Origin: Calditrichota bacterium
GTDB taxonomy: Bacteria; Zhuqueibacterota; Zhuqueibacteria; JANLFK01; Oleimicrobiaceae
Direction of reading: 5' to 3'
Length of the DNA: 34,966 nt
Assembly: GCA_014359355.1 (NCBI GenBank)
Contig: JACIZP010000147.1
Coordinates: forward strand, 1 to 34,966
Part shown: in pieces, positions 1 through 8,433 of the stretch
How positions within the stretch are numbered: the first letter of the stretch is position 1
Layout: each line of letters opens with the position of its first letter
Program-made: the position numbers and the translations under genes
Notes under the pieces: generated by a model
The model's input: the letters and a program-made list of their open reading frames with translations, nothing else
Told to the model about the DNA's origin: nothing
Databases searched by the model: none

Positions 1-1088
1 CCCGCCACGGCCGCAATCCGCAGGCCGCGCCGCTGCAGCACCGCGCCTCGCCAAGAAAGGTCACGTGCCGCAGCCACTATCCCCAAGAGCACAATCCAGA
101 GGACCACGTAGGTGTAGCGCTCTTCGATCGCCCACCAGAGGAAAGTGTGAATGAAGAGGTAGCCAGCAAGAAACAGGGCAAGCAGCCAGCCAATGGGGTT
201 CGTCTTTCGTCCGAGGCGTATCAGCCCGAAAAAGACCACCGCCAGTACCACCATTGCGCCCCCTACCGCAAGTCCTTGGGGCAGAGACACGCCCAGGAGA
301 GTTTGGAGGCGGCGGCTAACAGGGAGAAGAAACTTGAAAGAAATGGCCACGCACGAGACCAGGTTGCCCAGGCCTGCTGGTTTGAGCCTCACCATCTCGC
401 CCACGTACGGGTTGACCTCCTGCCGATGCACGAGGCTCAGGAGAAGCCACAGGGCCAATGGCAGTCCCGCGGCAACCGCGCGGAGCAGTGTCGGCACTAC
501 CTTTTTTCGCTGCCACAGGTCCTTGAGCACCAGCAGAGGCAGAAGGAGCGCCGCCTCGTAGCGCGTCATGCTGGCGACCGCAGCCGCCATGTAGGCCCAT
601 GCTGAGTCGTGCATGGCCAAATAGGCGGTGAAGGCGATGCCGACTGCCAGGGTCGCCTCAGCCAGCGGCTGCGTGGCAGAGGGCATGACCACCGGGCTGA
701 TGGCCACCCCAAACGCCACCAGCCAACCCGCATTTCCTACCAGCGCCGTGGCAATGCGAAAACTGAGGTAGACCAGGAGCAAGGTCAACACAAGGTTCAC
801 CAGTTCGCCGGCCAACAGTTCTGGCTCTGGGCCGGGCATGAGGAGCGATACCGTTCCCATGAGCAGGGGGTACACCGGCGCCCGCTTAAAGTTCTCCGGG
901 AGATCCAGGCGCAGATAGGCCAGCGCATCCCGCCGGAAGGCAAAAAAGTCCGTGTTGGGCACCTCAAAACGATTGAAGTAGACGGTTATGTGCAACAGAG
1001 TCCCCAGCAGGAGAAGGAAAAGAAGAGCAAACCTTGCCCTCTCCAGCGGTGACCTTGGCTGAATGCTCTCACGAGCGTGAGCGCTCAT
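1..1088 (-). CDS. GT-C type membrane glycosyltransferase-like protein (3' end outside window)
   Basis: This is a polytopic membrane protein read on the minus strand from ATG at 1088 and still open at base 1, so at least 362 residues are present and the C-terminus is missing. A hydrophobic segment near residues 20-33 is followed by an extracytoplasmic-type loop with acidic residues (NTDFFAFRRDALAYL) and then RAPVYPLL. This layout resembles GT-C enzymes (GT39/ArnT-like), which use polyprenyl-phosphate sugars outside the membrane. Several further hydrophobic helices follow, with RYEAALL in the middle. The start overlaps the stop of the upstream GT4 gene as ATGA (1085-1088), which fixes the start and implies co-translation. 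A Wzy-like polymerase or another multi-spanning transferase remains possible because the C-terminus cannot be seen. Confidence 0.7.
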   Translation of the reverse strand, partial: MSAHARESIQPRSPLERARFALLFLLLLGTLLHITVYFNRFEVPNTDFFAFRRDALAYLRLDLPENFKRAPVYPLLMGTVSLLMPGPEPELLAGELVNLVLTLLLVYLSFRIATALVGNAGWLVAFGVAISPVVMPSATQPLAEATLAVGIAFTAYLAMHDSAWAYMAAAVASMTRYEAALLLPLLVLKDLWQRKKVVPTLLRAVAAGLPLALWLLLSLVHRQEVNPYVGEMVRLKPAGLGNLVSCVAISFKFLLPVSRRLQTLLGVSLPQGLAVGGAMVVLAVVFFGLIRLGRKTNPIGWLLALFLAGYLFIHTFLWWAIEERYTYVVLWIVLLGIVAAARDLSWRGAVLQRRGLRIAAVA

Positions 1089-2353
1089 CTCGAGGACTCT
1101 CGTCTTCCCACTTCCCTCCCAGCCCCTAAGCTGGCAAGAAACAAGTCAGCCAAGAGACGGGTCTGCGTCCTGATATTGAACTCCTTCTCCACAACGGCTC
1201 GCCCTGTCCGGCCCATCTCCTGCCGCTCAGCGGGCGACATCGCTGCCACGCGGCGCAGCGCCTGGGCCAGCCCCCGGACGTCCCCCGGCTCCACGAGGAT
1301 GCCGGCGCCCTCTCGCACCAGCTCGGGCACACCATTCACGCGGGTGACCACCACAGGGAGCTGCATCGCCATGGCCTCCATCACGGAGACTGGGATTCCC
1401 TCCGAGTACGAGGGCAACACAAACACCGACGCCCGGGCGAGTTCCTCCACCACCTCCTGCTGCGGACGTGCGCCCAGAAAGTGAATTCTGTCCGCTATCC
1501 CGTACCCTGCCGCCTTTGTCTCTAACTCCGCCCGCTGCGGACCATCCCCCACAATCACGCATTCGTAATCAACATCGTCGCCCAGCAGGCGACACGCTTC
1601 CAGCAGGTCAGCAATGCCCTTGCGTGGCTGCAGGCGCGCCACGGTGAGAATGCGCAACCTCCCCCCTTGAGGCTGCACTTGAGGCCGAAACATGGCCAGG
1701 TCTATGCCACAGTGGAGCACCCGCAGCCTTTCCTGCGCCGCGGGCTCGCGGGCGACCAAGAAGCGCCTGTTGAATTCGGAGACCGTCAAGGCAAAGCGGC
1801 TGTGCCGGATCAAGAACGCTGCGAGGCGCGGGTTCGGGTTGAAGAAGATGTCGTGCCCGTGCAGCGTCAGGGAGTAGGAGATCCCGGCCACGCGCGCCGC
1901 CACGAACGCGAGCAAGCCGCCACTCTCGGCAAAGTGGGCGTGCACATGGCCCACCTGCTGCCGACGCAGTTCGCACCCTAAATGCAGCCCCTTGGTAAGA
2001 CAATATGCGGCCTGCCCGGCAGCATAGAGCTTTGCCCGCACCGATCCCAGGCTACCGACCAGAATCGCGAGCTCGCGCACCAGACAGACAACCTTGTCAG
2101 GAAAGGCAACCAGTACACGGGCCATCTGCCAAAGAGCCCGCGGCGCGTACCATGCCGGCAAATACACCGCTGCCTTGCACAACTCGGCCACGTGTGGATG
2201 CAGCGCGCCCGCGTCGCCTTTCTTTACGGCAAAGAGGCTTGCCTGCAGACCGGGTCCGGCGTCGCGAAGGAAAAAGAGCTCGTGGATGATGAAGGTTTCG
2301 GAGAAGCGGGGGAACTTCCACAGCACATAGGCCACGCGCAAGGCCCTGTTCAT
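1085..2353 (-). CDS. GT4 family glycosyltransferase
   Basis: A GT-B fold retaining glycosyltransferase of 422 residues, expected to transfer a sugar from a nucleotide donor onto the growing lipid-linked glycan at the inner face of the membrane. The N-terminal half begins MNRALRVAYVLWKFPRFSET, and the C-terminal half has LRILTVARLQPRKG and the donor-binding EGIPVSVMEAMA segment with the two glutamates of the family E-x7-E motif near residues 318 and 326. The frame is open further upstream to 2623, but that stretch overlaps the preceding GT2 gene and reads as arginine/cysteine-rich shadow sequence, so the ATG at 2353 is chosen. The gene lies 49 bp after the GT2 gene and overlaps the next gene by 4 bp. 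The specific sugar cannot be told. Confidence 0.9.
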   Translation of the reverse strand: MNRALRVAYVLWKFPRFSETFIIHELFFLRDAGPGLQASLFAVKKGDAGALHPHVAELCKAAVYLPAWYAPRALWQMARVLVAFPDKVVCLVRELAILVGSLGSVRAKLYAAGQAAYCLTKGLHLGCELRRQQVGHVHAHFAESGGLLAFVAARVAGISYSLTLHGHDIFFNPNPRLAAFLIRHSRFALTVSEFNRRFLVAREPAAQERLRVLHCGIDLAMFRPQVQPQGGRLRILTVARLQPRKGIADLLEACRLLGDDVDYECVIVGDGPQRAELETKAAGYGIADRIHFLGARPQQEVVEELARASVFVLPSYSEGIPVSVMEAMAMQLPVVVTRVNGVPELVREGAGILVEPGDVRGLAQALRRVAAMSPAERQEMGRTGRAVVEKEFNIRTQTRLLADLFLASLGAGREVGRRESSR

Positions 2354-2402
2354 CTGACCGCTGCCTTCACCCGATTGCTGAGTGTAGGCGGGGTCGAGGC
2401 TA

Positions 2403-3344
2403 CTAATCTTGGTCCACACCACGTCCACCTTCGTGCCCGGCCGCCAAGCCTTGCACAAACCCCGCCGTGAAAAGCAGCAGCCCGAGAAAGATGAGGGGAT
2501 AGAGCACCACAAAGCGCACAAAGTTCTTCGGGCTCCAGCGCAGCAAGCGGTACCCGATAGCCACCGTGCGCGCCAGCGGAATGAGCGGGACAAGAAGGGG
2601 AGTGCGCACCACAAACGAGTCACGCAGCGCTAACTTGCGCCGGGTGAGCGCGCTGCCGATCCCGAGCTGGAATTGGTTGCGCAAGTATCCGTCCAAAGAA
2701 GTGCGGTTGCGATGCGCCACGAGAATACCGGGCGCCAGGTAGACCTCCACCCCTTGCATGTTCATATACCGACTGAAGGCCGAGTCGCTCCCCTTGATCG
2801 CACTATCGAAGCCCCCAAAGCGGCGAAACAGATCCTTGCGGTAAGCAACATTGCAGGTCGGCAACAGCGCTACCCTTCGGCAGCCGCCACGATCTGCCTG
2901 GAAGTCATTGAATTCCAAGAGGAACTCAGCGCTGCCAATAGCGCTGTCGGGAGTGCCGTTTACTACGGCCCCGCCTACCACCATCATGCCAGCGGAATGC
3001 CCTTCGACGAGCCTCTGCACCCAATCAGGCGCCACCACACAGTCTGCGTCCGTGAAGGCCAAGACCTCTCCCCGCGCCTGTGCGATACCCACATTCCTGG
3101 CTGTCCCCGGAAAGGCTCGCTGCGGCAGGTGGATGACCTTCACCTGGGGAAAACGCCTCTGCACCTCAGGCGTGATGTCCTCGGGCGAGCTGTCTATCAC
3201 GATGACTTCGTAGGGATGGGTGGTACGTTGCGCAGCCAGCGATTTTAGGCAGTCGAAAAGGTAGGGCCCGGGCTTGTAGCTGGGGACGATAACGCTCACC
3301 TTGCAACGGCGCTCAGAGCCGGAAATAGCTGGCGCCCCGCTCAT
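2403..3344 (-). CDS. GT2 family glycosyltransferase
   Basis: An inverting GT-A glycosyltransferase of 313 residues. It has the family start VSVIVPSYKPGPYL (about residues 16-29), an acidic VIVIDSSPED segment, and the metal-binding triad FTDADC with D99-A-D101. The C-terminal third holds hydrophobic stretches (around LVPLIPLARTVAIGYRLL and VLYPLIFLGLLLF), suggesting membrane attachment as in rhamnosyl/galactosyl transferases of glycan clusters. Its ATG at 3344 overlaps the stop of the upstream SDR gene (TGA at 3341-3343) in an ATGA coupling. Donor and acceptor are unknown. It probably adds one residue of the repeat unit. Confidence 0.9.
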   Translation of the reverse strand: MSGAPAISGSERRCKVSVIVPSYKPGPYLFDCLKSLAAQRTTHPYEVIVIDSSPEDITPEVQRRFPQVKVIHLPQRAFPGTARNVGIAQARGEVLAFTDADCVVAPDWVQRLVEGHSAGMMVVGGAVVNGTPDSAIGSAEFLLEFNDFQADRGGCRRVALLPTCNVAYRKDLFRRFGGFDSAIKGSDSAFSRYMNMQGVEVYLAPGILVAHRNRTSLDGYLRNQFQLGIGSALTRRKLALRDSFVVRTPLLVPLIPLARTVAIGYRLLRWSPKNFVRFVVLYPLIFLGLLLFTAGFVQGLAAGHEGGRGVDQD

Positions 3345-4351
3345 GCCGCCCTCCGCAAGTAGAGAGCCAGCCGGTCACGGTAAAACTCCACGGTCCTGGC
3401 TACACCCTCGGCGAGACTGGTGCGCGGGGCCCATCCGGTGAGCCGCTGCAACTTTTCATAAGTTACCACGAAGCGCCTGATGTCAATCTTTTCCCGGCTA
3501 GGAGGAAAAGGCACGTGCACATAGCTGCCCTTGCCCACCGCGCGCAGTACCTCCCTCACCATGTCCAGAAACACCGTCTCCACCCCCGAACCGACGAAAA
3601 AGACCTCGCCATTCGTCTCGGAGCGCTGCGCGGCCAGAATGAACGCCTCGACGACGTCGTCGATGTACACATAGTCGCGGGTTTGGCTGCCGTCGCCGTA
3701 CACCGTGATCGGCTCGTCGGTCATCGCCCGCTTGATGAACCAGTTCAAAATGCCGTAGTATCCGTGGTGCATCTGGCAGCGCGGCCCGTAGACGTTGTTC
3801 AGGCGCAAGGAGACCGCCGGAAACCCATAGACCTTGCCGAAAAGGAGCAGGTATTTTTCCGCCGCCAGTTTGTTGATCCCGTAGACGTCCGTCGGGTTGG
3901 TGGGATGCGCCTCGTCCACCGGCAGATAGAGCGGCTCACCGATCTGCCCCCGGCTTCCGGCATAGACGACCTTCACCGGACGCCCGGCCTCCGCACAGGC
4001 GCGCGCCAAGTTGAGGGTGCCATGGCAGTTGATGTCCACGTCCAGCGCCGGGTTCTCCATGGAGATCTCCCGGCCCACTTGCGCCGCCATGTGGAAGACT
4101 ATCTCCGCCTCCCGCACGTGCGAGGCAAGCAGAGGATAGTCACGGACATCCCCTTTGACCACTGTCACGCGCTCGGCAATGCCGTCAATGTTCGCCCAAT
4201 TCCAACCATAGGGATCCAGACACGCGTCGTAGATGGTCACTTTCGCCCCGAGGCCCACTAGGCGGTGCGCGATATTGCTCCCAATGAACCCGAGCCCCCC
4301 CGTGATGAGGACGCGCACGCCCTGCATGTTGTCAATTGTGCCGTTTGGCAT
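3341..4351 (-). CDS. NAD-dependent epimerase/dehydratase (extended SDR)
   Basis: A nucleotide-sugar modifying enzyme of the extended short-chain dehydrogenase family. VLITGGLGFIGSNIA is the Rossmann glycine motif, and YGINK (about Y157 and K161) is the catalytic Tyr-x3-Lys. RLNNVYGPRCQMHHGYYG and YGDGSQTRDYVYIDDVV are typical of UDP-glucose 4-epimerase or dTDP-glucose dehydratase relatives. Three starts are possible. TTG at 4369 and ATG at 4351 overlap the upstream GT4 gene, and ATG at 4327 lies 4 nt after its stop. ATG 4351 is preferred because AGAGAAC stands at Shine-Dalgarno distance, but 4327 gives the most family-like N-terminus (MQGVRVLITGG). The stop overlaps the next gene (ATGA). Exact substrate unknown. 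Confidence 0.88.
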   Translation of the reverse strand: MPNGTIDNMQGVRVLITGGLGFIGSNIAHRLVGLGAKVTIYDACLDPYGWNWANIDGIAERVTVVKGDVRDYPLLASHVREAEIVFHMAAQVGREISMENPALDVDINCHGTLNLARACAEAGRPVKVVYAGSRGQIGEPLYLPVDEAHPTNPTDVYGINKLAAEKYLLLFGKVYGFPAVSLRLNNVYGPRCQMHHGYYGILNWFIKRAMTDEPITVYGDGSQTRDYVYIDDVVEAFILAAQRSETNGEVFFVGSGVETVFLDMVREVLRAVGKGSYVHVPFPPSREKIDIRRFVVTYEKLQRLTGWAPRTSLAEGVARTVEFYRDRLALYLRRAA

Positions 4352-5399
4352 CGAGCAGTTCTCTGGCAATAGTCTTCAGTTGTCTGCCCAGAAGCGCACA
4401 GGTGCAGTGACGCAGGAACACCTGCCGCCCTCCCTGGGCAATCCTCTCCCGTAGCTCGGCATCGTTCTTGAGGCGCAGAATCGCCTGGGCGAGCGACTGC
4501 GGATTGGCACGTTCACAGAGGAGCACACTTTCGCCGTTCACCAATAGCTCCTGGATTGGCGCATTACGCGAGGAGATGAGCGGCTTGCCTACGGCGATCG
4601 CCTCAATCACCTTGTTGGTTACCACGCGGGAGACCCGCTCATTGTCGCCGAAGATGCCCAGGCACACATCCGCGCGCGACATGTACTCGGCAAGCTCCTC
4701 GAAAGGCACGCAGTCGATGAAACGCACATTGGTCAGGCCAAGCTTTTCGGCCAGCCGCCTGTCCTCATCGTAGGTAATGCCCCGGCCGATGAGCTGGAAC
4801 TCCACTCCTTGGTCCCGCAGCAGATGGGCTGCCTGCAGAATGTATTTCACGCCATGGAACGGCGCATACTCACCGTGGAAGTGCACTAAGAAGCCACCGT
4901 CTTCTCTTTGCACCGGACGTGGCCTGACCACCTCATCATCGGTGGCCAAGAACACCCGGCGGAACTTGCGGCGGGGCGTTTTGAACCGCCGCTCGCAACT
5001 CCGAATGTGGTCTTCGCTCTCCAGCACCACCAGATCCGCGAGGCGCATCGACAACCGGTCACTTAGGGCAAAAAGCCACGCACGCAGGCTCCCCGGTGGA
5101 GCTACCTGGCGGTCAAACACCATCGTGTCGTAAGTGGTGATGTACATGTCGTACAAAATCGGTGCCTTGGCGAAGAGCCTCACCCACGGCATCAGCAACT
5201 GGCCGTAAAAACCCACCAAGAGCACATCGTAGGGACGTCGATTCCGCACCAGGCGCCACAAGAGGCGTGGGTAGTGTCGGAAGGAGCGGTCAGGGGGAAA
5301 GCAGGGAATGACCTCCACGCCATTCATCTGCAGGGCCTTCATTACATTGCGCGTGCGGGAGTAACCCTGCTCTCTGCCAGCGATGTAGAGGACCCTCAT
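4332..5399 (-). CDS. GT4-like glycosyltransferase
   Basis: A GT-B glycosyltransferase of 355 residues. The N-terminus MRVLYIAGREQGYSRTRNV carries the first Rossmann strand. The C-terminal domain shows FLVHFHGEYAPFHGVKYI, FQLIGRG and NKVIEAIAVGKPLISSRN, where the conserved glutamate, lysine and proline of the donor pocket are visible. ATG at 5399 is chosen over an in-frame upstream start at 5438 because GGGTGG lies just before it and the preceding 13 residues look like leader sequence. It follows the GtrB-like GT2 gene after 46 bp. It likely acts on the cytoplasmic face during repeat-unit assembly. The sugar is unknown. Confidence 0.87.
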   Translation of the reverse strand: MRVLYIAGREQGYSRTRNVMKALQMNGVEVIPCFPPDRSFRHYPRLLWRLVRNRRPYDVLLVGFYGQLLMPWVRLFAKAPILYDMYITTYDTMVFDRQVAPPGSLRAWLFALSDRLSMRLADLVVLESEDHIRSCERRFKTPRRKFRRVFLATDDEVVRPRPVQREDGGFLVHFHGEYAPFHGVKYILQAAHLLRDQGVEFQLIGRGITYDEDRRLAEKLGLTNVRFIDCVPFEELAEYMSRADVCLGIFGDNERVSRVVTNKVIEAIAVGKPLISSRNAPIQELLVNGESVLLCERANPQSLAQAILRLKNDAELRERIAQGGRQVFLRHCTCALLGRQLKTIARELLDAKRHN

Positions 5400-5445
5400 T
5401 TTTCTGCCACCCTTCCCTGCAGCCCTTCCCGATAGCAATCCGCCG

Positions 5446-6402
5446 TCACTTCTTCCCGGAAACGGTCAGCTCTGTCTTCTTGATGCGATAGAGGGCCTCT
5501 TCAATCAGTCGCCTGTTGGCACCAATCAAGTCGGCCAGCAGCCCAATCATGAAGACCTGAAAGCCGACGATGATGAGAATGGCAGCCAGGATCAAGGACT
5601 GGATATGCCCGCTCCCCTTGCCGGCAAAAAGATAGAAGTACAAGAAGCGCAGGCCGATGAGCACGCCAACGCCGAACACTGCAGAGCCGATGTACAGGAA
5701 CATGCGCAGCGGTTCGTACATGGTGTAGATGCGGAAAATGGTGCCCATGGACTTTCTTACATAGGCCCAGATGCTCTTGAACAGACGCGATTCGCGCAGC
5801 GTGCTATTGGTACGTACCGGCACATGCGCCAAGGCGATGTTCTTCTTCCCCGCCTGGATGATAGTCTCCAGCGTGTAGGTGAAGTTCGACACGACGTTGA
5901 GGCGCAGCGCAGCGTCTCGGCTCATTGCCCGGAATCCGCTGGTGGCATCCGGTATGCTGGTGCCCGAGACCTGCCGCACTACCCAACTACCAAGGAGCTG
6001 GAGCTTCTTCTTGACAAAAGGCACATGGGCAAGGCCATTGATCTGGCGGTCGCCAATGACCATCTCAGCCTTGCCTTCCAAAATCGGGCGGATCAGGGTT
6101 TCGATGTCGGCCGCGCAGTACTGGTTGTCCGCATCGGTGTTGACGATGATATCCGCACCCAGTTTCAGGCAGGCGTCAAGGCCAACCATGAACCCCTCGG
6201 CCAACCCCTTGTTCTTGGTCAGGCGCACGATATGGTTCACCCCGTGGGCGCGAGCCACCTCCACCGTACGGTCGGTGCTGCCGTCATCAATGACCAACAC
6301 CTCTAACTCATCCACTCCCGGCACGCTCTTGGGCAGGGCCTGCAAGGTGACGGGCAAGGTGGCTTCCTCGTTGTAGCAGGGTATTTGGATGATCAGCTTC
6401 AC
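5446..6402 (-). CDS. GT2 family polyprenyl-phosphate sugar transferase (DPM1/GtrB-like)
   Basis: A 318-residue protein in two parts: a GT-A catalytic domain (LIIQIPCYNEEATLP, VLVIDDGSTD, VNTDADNQY with D90-A-D92, VIGDRQI) and a C-terminal pair of membrane helices (about residues 235-260 and 275-300, including LILAAILIIVGFQVFMIGLL). This architecture is typical of enzymes that load a sugar onto undecaprenyl or dolichyl phosphate for use by GT-C enzymes outside the membrane. The GT-C type protein at the left edge of this cluster would be a natural user of that product, although this is an inference. It is the third of three consecutive two-helix GT2 genes (with 6421-7419 and 7416-8426). Confidence 0.9.
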   Translation of the reverse strand: MKLIIQIPCYNEEATLPVTLQALPKSVPGVDELEVLVIDDGSTDRTVEVARAHGVNHIVRLTKNKGLAEGFMVGLDACLKLGADIIVNTDADNQYCAADIETLIRPILEGKAEMVIGDRQINGLAHVPFVKKKLQLLGSWVVRQVSGTSIPDATSGFRAMSRDAALRLNVVSNFTYTLETIIQAGKKNIALAHVPVRTNSTLRESRLFKSIWAYVRKSMGTIFRIYTMYEPLRMFLYIGSAVFGVGVLIGLRFLYFYLFAGKGSGHIQSLILAAILIIVGFQVFMIGLLADLIGANRRLIEEALYRIKKTELTVSGKK

Positions 6403-6420
6403 GTGCGACTCTCCCGCCGC

Positions 6421-7419
6421 CTACTCGATGATCTCCGCAATGTTGTACTCCTTGACGTCCCGAGCATGGGTGAAAATAATCATCTCGCCGATAAGTCCGA
6501 TGGAAATCATCTGCAGGCCGATGACCAAAAGGAGGGCACCCAGGAGCAGGAGTGGCCGGCCGGCTATTGGTCCGATGGCCAGTACGCGGTAGACGAAGAG
6601 GTAAAGCTCGATCGCCGCCCCTACGAAGGTGAGGATGCCACCGAGAAACCCCAAGAAGTGCAGCGGCTTCTTGGCGTAGTTGGTCAGAAAAAGCACGGTG
6701 ACAATGTCCAGCAGCCTGCGCAAGTATTCCTTTGGATAAATCGACTTGCGAAAGCTCCCCGGAAGCTGGGCCACTTTCGCCTCGTCCACGCGGTAGCCGT
6801 AGCGGGCGGCCAACACCGGCAAGAAGTTGTGCATGTCCCCGTACAAAGGCAGCTCCCCAAGCACCTCCCTCCGGGCGGCGAACATGCCGCTGTTGATGTC
6901 GTGCAGGTTCAGTCCGGAAAGGCGGTTTACCAGGGCGTTGAACAACCGCGAGACGATGCGGTTAATGTGCGCATCCCGCCTTGGGTAACGCCAGGCCATC
7001 ACCAGGTCTGCGCCCTCGGACACTCGTTCCAAGAGCCCGCGTACGCCGCGGGGATCGGTGAGCACGCGGCCAGCCATGAAGACAATGGTTTGCCCGCGGG
7101 CCAGCTTCAGGCCAGCGTCGAAGGCCGACCCTTCTCCGAAGGTAGAGCGCATGCGGACCACCTTCAGCTCGCGGTGCTCGTGAGCAAGTTGCTGCGCCTG
7201 GGCAAAGGTCGCATCGGCGCTGCCGTCGTCTACCAGCACAATTTCGTATGTCTGCCCCAGTCCCTTCAGCTCCGCCATCAATTGGGCGCACAGCCCCGGG
7301 AGCAGGGTGCCGTGATTGTGTAGGGCCACAATCACGGATATGGCGGGGGAGGCGGCCTCTCTTCTGGAAAGCGCTCCCGCGCGCACCGCAGGGGACGTCT
7401 TGTCAACTGCCACACTCAT
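6421..7419 (-). CDS. GT2-fold protein lacking the DXD metal motif, with two C-terminal TM helices
   Basis: A 332-residue paralogue of the next upstream gene with the same plan: a GT2 domain (ISVIVALHNHGTLLP, IVLVDDGSADAT) then two hydrophobic helices (near LGFLGGILTFVGAAIELYLF and LLLLGALLLVIGLQMISIGL). The segment that should hold the catalytic metal motif reads FMAGRVLTDP (about residues 114-123), whereas the sister protein has TMDGDLQNDP. Both aspartates are replaced, by Ala and Arg. VDDG and the downstream DP are kept. It could be a non-catalytic partner of the neighbouring transferases or use an altered mechanism. The ORF is intact and its ATG overlaps the previous stop (ATGA, 7416-7419), so it does not look like a decaying pseudogene. 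Confidence 0.85.
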   Translation of the reverse strand: MSVAVDKTSPAVRAGALSRREAASPAISVIVALHNHGTLLPGLCAQLMAELKGLGQTYEIVLVDDGSADATFAQAQQLAHEHRELKVVRMRSTFGEGSAFDAGLKLARGQTIVFMAGRVLTDPRGVRGLLERVSEGADLVMAWRYPRRDAHINRIVSRLFNALVNRLSGLNLHDINSGMFAARREVLGELPLYGDMHNFLPVLAARYGYRVDEAKVAQLPGSFRKSIYPKEYLRRLLDIVTVLFLTNYAKKPLHFLGFLGGILTFVGAAIELYLFVYRVLAIGPIAGRPLLLLGALLLVIGLQMISIGLIGEMIIFTHARDVKEYNIAEIIE

Positions 7420-8426
7420 GCTCTGCCTCCGTCGGCAGACATCGGTTCCAAGTCAAAGAAGTAGTCTTCCCGGCGGGTGCCCGTCTCCACGATCAACTTC
7501 GCCACCAGTCCAAAGAACAGGAATTGGAAAGCCGAGACCAGAAGCAGGAAGAGCAAGGTGATGAGCACGTTGAGCACCCCAGGATCGTCGGTCACAAGAC
7601 TTGCCAACACTATCGCAGCCACCAGCGTTCCCACTGCCGCTAAGCCGAAGAGCACACCGATGGTGCCGAAAAAGCGCAGGGGGTTGCGCACGTGGCGCAT
7701 GAGCAGGTTCAAGGTGAGGAGGTCCAAAATCACACGGAAGGTGCGGCTCAGGTTGTACTTGGACTTGCCGTAACGCCGCGGATGATGGCGCACCACCAAC
7801 TCCGCGATACGCGCGCCCTCCATTTTGCTCAGCGCTGGGATAAATCGGTGCATTTCCCCGTACAGATGGAGGCGCCGAATTATCTCCCCTCGATAGGCCT
7901 TCAACGCGCAGCCGGTGTCGTGCAGCGCCACGCCGGTGACTCGACACACCAGGCGGTTGGCAAGCATGGACGGGATGCGCCTGATGAAGAAGCCGTCCTG
8001 GCGCCGCTTCCGCCACCCGCTCACCACATCGTAGCCCTGGTCCAGAGTCGCCAACAAGCGGGGGATGTCGCGAGGATCGTTTTGCAAATCCCCGTCCATG
8101 GTCACGACCACTTCGCCCCGAGCGCGCGCAAAGCCGGCGGCAAGAGCAGGCGACTGCCCGAAGTTTGTCCGCAAGCGAATGACCACCACGTGCTCATGCT
8201 GTGCCTGGACTTCCCGCAGAGCTTCGGCGGTACCGTCCGTGCTGCCGTCGTCCACGAGAATGATTTCGTAAGTGAGCCTCTCGTTGCGCAATGTGTCCAC
8301 CAGCGCTGCAACTAAGGGCCGGACATTGTCCACCTCGTTGAACAGCGGTACCACGACGGAGACCTGGGGTCTCGCCGCCGATGATTGCCTTGCGTGTTTC
8401 TCCGAACTGGTCATCGCCCTCAACAC
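7416..8426 (-). CDS. GT2 family polyprenyl-phosphate sugar transferase (GtrB/ArnC-like)
   Basis: A 336-residue GT-A transferase with all expected motifs: VSVVVPLFNEVDNV, IILVDDGSTDGT, TMDGDLQNDPRD (D111 and D113 in the numbering from the GTG), HDTGCALKAYRGE and YGKSKYNLSRTFR. Two C-terminal membrane helices follow (about residues 245-305). Enzymes of this build transfer Glc, Man, L-Ara4N or similar sugars onto polyprenyl phosphate. The start is uncertain. GTG at 8426 is preceded by GAGGG at good distance, while ATG at 8414 is four codons further in with GAGGG too close. It begins 7 nt after the YdjM-like gene and couples to the next gene by ATGA. Confidence 0.9.
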   Translation of the reverse strand: MLRAMTSSEKHARQSSAARPQVSVVVPLFNEVDNVRPLVAALVDTLRNERLTYEIILVDDGSTDGTAEALREVQAQHEHVVVIRLRTNFGQSPALAAGFARARGEVVVTMDGDLQNDPRDIPRLLATLDQGYDVVSGWRKRRQDGFFIRRIPSMLANRLVCRVTGVALHDTGCALKAYRGEIIRRLHLYGEMHRFIPALSKMEGARIAELVVRHHPRRYGKSKYNLSRTFRVILDLLTLNLLMRHVRNPLRFFGTIGVLFGLAAVGTLVAAIVLASLVTDDPGVLNVLITLLFLLLVSAFQFLFFGLVAKLIVETGTRREDYFFDLEPMSADGGRA

Positions 8427-8433
8427 TCAGCCC

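Noticed and set aside
147-1052. Plus-strand open frames opposite the left-edge membrane protein gene
   Set aside because: Their translations are rich in Arg, His and Gln with no family motifs. The minus-strand frame gives a normal membrane protein coupled to its neighbour.
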